From positions 1 to 7,305 of the forward strand of contig JALNWO010000083.1 in NCBI GenBank assembly GCA_023230825.1: a stretch of DNA of 7,305 nucleotides, in the 5' to 3' direction. Below are positions 5,139 to 7,305 of this stretch, in pieces (within the stretch, counting starts at the first letter, position 1; every line of letters starts with the position of its first letter). Origin of the DNA: Acholeplasmataceae bacterium. Its GTDB lineage: Bacteria; Bacillota_I; Bacilli_A; Acholeplasmatales; Acholeplasmataceae. Below the pieces are notes generated by a model that did not search any database, was not told where the DNA came from, and was given only the letters and a program-made list of their open reading frames with translations. The translations under genes and the position numbers were made by a program.

Positions 5139-7205
5139 TTAACGAATATAAGGGTTATATTCGTCCATCCCTTCAAAAGGATAAACTTGGTCAACTTCGT
5201 TTGTTAATAAATTATAAGCAACAACTTCCGAAAAAGATAATGTATAAATCATTGTAAAGTTATTACCACTCACATAAACGCCGCGGTCAATACCTGAATA
5301 ATAGGTTTGTTCCCTATGGGTAATAATAATAGGGTCGGAAATAACTTGTTCGGCATTAAAATCAATAAAGAAAACATAATATTGACTCGTGTATTGGCTA
5401 CGATAATAACCATCTACTGGATCAAAGACATAGCGATGACTATTAACAGGGAAAGCGAAGATTCCTTTTTCAACATCGACCATTAAAGCTTTAGGGTTAT
5501 ATAAAGCTTCGGAATAACTATATACAGTTGCGCCAAAATCACCAATTCTTGGAAAGTTAAATGTTTCTAAAGGAAGTCCAGTATTTGGATTGTTTTCAGA
5601 CGTATCATAAGCGCTCAGTTTCACTTGGTTTTGTTCATCGACACCTAAACCAATTAAATAGTAATCCTCGTTCCACACATGCATATACGTGTTATAACCC
5701 GGCTCTTCAATCGGATCAGGTAAGATAACAGGATTTCCTGGATCGGATAGGTCAATCGTGTATAGAGGGTCTATTGTTCTAAAGGTGACAATATTGACGA
5801 TGTTTTTGTTAAAGCGGACGGACTTAATATCTTCTAAAGGTTTACCAATACCACTTAAAATAGATCCTACCTCGGTAAAGACTTGTTCACTTGGATTTTC
5901 TTCTAAAATAAACAAGCGATTGTCTTTTTGCTGGACACTGTTATGCCATGTTGTTTCTGTTGTTACAACTCTAAAATAGTCGTTATACTCATCCATCCAG
6001 TATTGATCGCCAACATAGCCTTTGACTTGCCCATTGGCCGCGTAACGGAAAGTTTTGTTTTCAGAATCAATTTTGTATTTAACAATGTGGGTATAGGCGT
6101 TAGTATATCCCCAATTTAGCCATCCTCCTTGTTCTGAGTGACGATAAACAATAGATGTTGTATAAATGGCATTTTCACTTGCGTAAATGTGATTAACATA
6201 TCCTAAAAATGCTTCAGAGTTCATCGTGTAATCAACTAAATCAATCACCGCAACAACCGTCATATATTGAGCAGGGATGCTATCAAAATAATAGATGTCG
6301 TCATAACTTAAAGCAAATTCATCAACGTAATTGTTTTTCGTTTCAACATACGTTGGGACAAGATCATTTTTGGTAATGTATTTATTAGAAATTAAGTAGA
6401 GAGCATCACCAATTAAACGATGTTCATAAAAATTGGTGTTTGTCTTTAATTCATAAGTCAACTCGAGTGTGTCACGGTCATAAACTTGAACGGCTCCAGT
6501 GTAACTGGCATAACCACGGAAAAAGGAAAAGTCATCCTCAAATGGGGTTATATAGAAATATTCATAAACATAACCAATGATAATCAGTTGTGTCTCTGTT
6601 AGATAAAGGGAGTCCGTATATAAATCGCCTAAATCAATATCTACACGAATATTGAGTTTACCATCAGATAAAATATCGACAACACGAACTTTATTTTGAT
6701 AACGAGAAGCATAGTAAATCGTATATCCATCTGTTTTGATAATGTCCGCCTCCATGACGCCCTCCACTTGAACGTTTGTGTCAATGAAGTCGCGATTATC
6801 CGCTTCAGGTGCGCCACTCATCGCATCCTCTAACCTTAACATATCTCCTATGGGGAAGGCGTTAAACCACCCATCGCCATACGTAACTTCTTCAAGTTGA
6901 AGCAACTCCAAAAAGGCTTCCTCTGAACCAACTGCCTGAGCGTTTAAATACGTAAAGGGTTCTTCAATGATCGGAAGGAAAAAAAGTCCACTCCCAATTA
7001 AAACAGCACCTAAACTCGCGCTGATAACTAAACCAGATCCGCGTTTTAGCCAATATAAAAATGGGCGTTTAAAAACATGAAGACGTTGTCTTCTTTGAAA
7101 ATCATTTAGTTTACGATTCCATAGAGCATCGGAAATTAAACGATAAGCAAAAAAGATTAAAAGTAATGATAATACGCCGATGATAATCCATCCTGATAGT
7201 TTCAT
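5139..7205 (-). CDS. Membrane-anchored extracellular beta-propeller protein (Beta_propel / COG4880 family)
   Basis: This 688-residue protein is mostly a large extracellular beta-propeller. The family hallmark is TNVQVEGVMEADIIKTDG at 143-160 (usual form VEGVDEADIVKTDG). Strand-rich repeats follow to the C-terminus, with aromatic-rich blades such as YVLD/IYAS/YLIG-type segments, and many Tyr and Asp residues. The family's function is not established; it resembles WD40-like folds that bind ligands or proteins. Two hydrophobic helices (about 5-22 and 57-80) flank a strongly basic stretch (31-55, with RRQR and FKR). By the positive-inside rule this makes a hairpin with a cytoplasmic loop and the propeller outside. 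There is no cleavage site or lipobox. AAGGAGG lies within the last codons of the upstream LytTR-like gene, and the ATG is 1 nt after that gene's stop, which indicates translational coupling. The length and a clean single reading frame argue that it is intact. Confidence 0.85.
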   Translation of the reverse strand: MKLSGWIIIGVLSLLLIFFAYRLISDALWNRKLNDFQRRQRLHVFKRPFLYWLKRGSGLVISASLGAVLIGSGLFFLPIIEEPFTYLNAQAVGSEEAFLELLQLEEVTYGDGWFNAFPIGDMLRLEDAMSGAPEADNRDFIDTNVQVEGVMEADIIKTDGYTIYYASRYQNKVRVVDILSDGKLNIRVDIDLGDLYTDSLYLTETQLIIIGYVYEYFYITPFEDDFSFFRGYASYTGAVQVYDRDTLELTYELKTNTNFYEHRLIGDALYLISNKYITKNDLVPTYVETKNNYVDEFALSYDDIYYFDSIPAQYMTVVAVIDLVDYTMNSEAFLGYVNHIYASENAIYTTSIVYRHSEQGGWLNWGYTNAYTHIVKYKIDSENKTFRYAANGQVKGYVGDQYWMDEYNDYFRVVTTETTWHNSVQQKDNRLFILEENPSEQVFTEVGSILSGIGKPLEDIKSVRFNKNIVNIVTFRTIDPLYTIDLSDPGNPVILPDPIEEPGYNTYMHVWNEDYYLIGLGVDEQNQVKLSAYDTSENNPNTGLPLETFNFPRIGDFGATVYSYSEALYNPKALMVDVEKGIFAFPVNSHRYVFDPVDGYYRSQYTSQYYVFFIDFNAEQVISDPIIITHREQTYYSGIDRGVYVSGNNFTMIYTLSFSEVVAYNLLTNEVDQVYPFEGMDEYNPYIR

Positions 7206-7206
7206 C

Positions 7207-7305
7207 TTAATCCTCCTTATTGTGAATGCCTAAGGCATTTTTAAACGATTTCACGAAGGAACGTGAAACGGATAGTTTGTCTCCTGAAACAAGCTCTAAA
7301 TTTAA
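7207..7305 (-). CDS. C-terminus of a LytTR-type DNA-binding regulator (partial)
   Basis: The minus strand is open from the right edge to a TAA at 7209-7207 and encodes 32 residues. The segment LELVSGDKLSVSRSFVKSF and the following KNALG match the end of LytTR DNA-binding domains, where a beta-hairpin carrying a glycine turn (xxGxxLxVSR) leads into the last helix. This domain binds promoter direct repeats in AgrA/LytR-type response regulators and in small stand-alone regulators; the N-terminus is outside the window, so the two cannot be told apart. The reading of the last codons also supplies the ribosome-binding site for the beta-propeller gene, so the two are one operon. The family call rests on a short match. 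Confidence 0.72.
   Translation of the reverse strand, partial: LNLELVSGDKLSVSRSFVKSFKNALGIHNKED

Noticed and set aside
5001..5207. Plus-strand open frame of 68 codons across the ridA start and the propeller gene's end
   Set aside because: It overlaps ridA, its promoter and the propeller terminator in antisense. It lacks family resemblance, and the DNA is better explained by those elements.
5758..6119. Two overlapping plus-strand open frames (5758-5979 and 5928-6119)
   Set aside because: Both are antisense to the beta-propeller gene, overlap each other in different frames, and show no ribosome-binding site or domain.

Overview
This is a 7.3 kb stretch of an ordinary bacterial chromosome with low GC content. 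The ribosome-binding sites are strong AAGGAG/GGAGG types, intergenic spaces are short, and most transcription units end in a clear rho-independent terminator. All eight stop codons visible here (six complete genes and two partial ones) are TAA. All 22 tryptophans in the complete genes are encoded by TGG, so there is no sign of UGA being read as tryptophan. This fits a low-GC Bacillota lineage or a standard-code Mollicutes relative (Acholeplasma- or Izemoplasma-like). That placement is an inference and not a firm identification. No mobile element, CRISPR array, tRNA or rRNA was seen.

Layout, left to right. On the plus strand there is the tail of an unidentified gene (1-66), then a XylF-like sugar-binding lipoprotein (100-1281) and its terminator. 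A separate plus-strand unit follows: an extended -10 promoter, a seven-helix membrane diguanylate cyclase with a GGDEF domain (1502-2692), and a terminator. From 2719 to the right edge everything is on the minus strand. An NAD(P)-dependent extended-SDR epimerase/reductase (2773-3846) converges on the GGDEF gene, and two back-to-back terminators of opposite polarity separate them. Next come a UDG-superfamily protein (3992-4582) and a RidA enamine/imine deaminase (4658-5038), probably co-transcribed in the order ridA then udg. Last is a membrane-anchored protein of the Beta_propel family (5139-7205). Its start lies 1 nt after the stop of a gene whose last 32 codons (7207-7305) look like the end of a LytTR DNA-binding domain.

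How the genes work together: most of the window is a set of independent housekeeping or accessory units (sugar uptake, c-di-GMP synthesis, reactive-enamine clearance, a putative DNA-repair protein). The one pairing that suggests a shared system is the LytTR regulator fragment and the extracellular propeller. They are translationally coupled, with the propeller's Shine-Dalgarno sequence inside the regulator's last codons. This resembles the arrangement of LytTR regulatory systems, in which a membrane protein encoded downstream controls the regulator. I offer it as a hypothesis, because only the regulator's C-terminus is visible.
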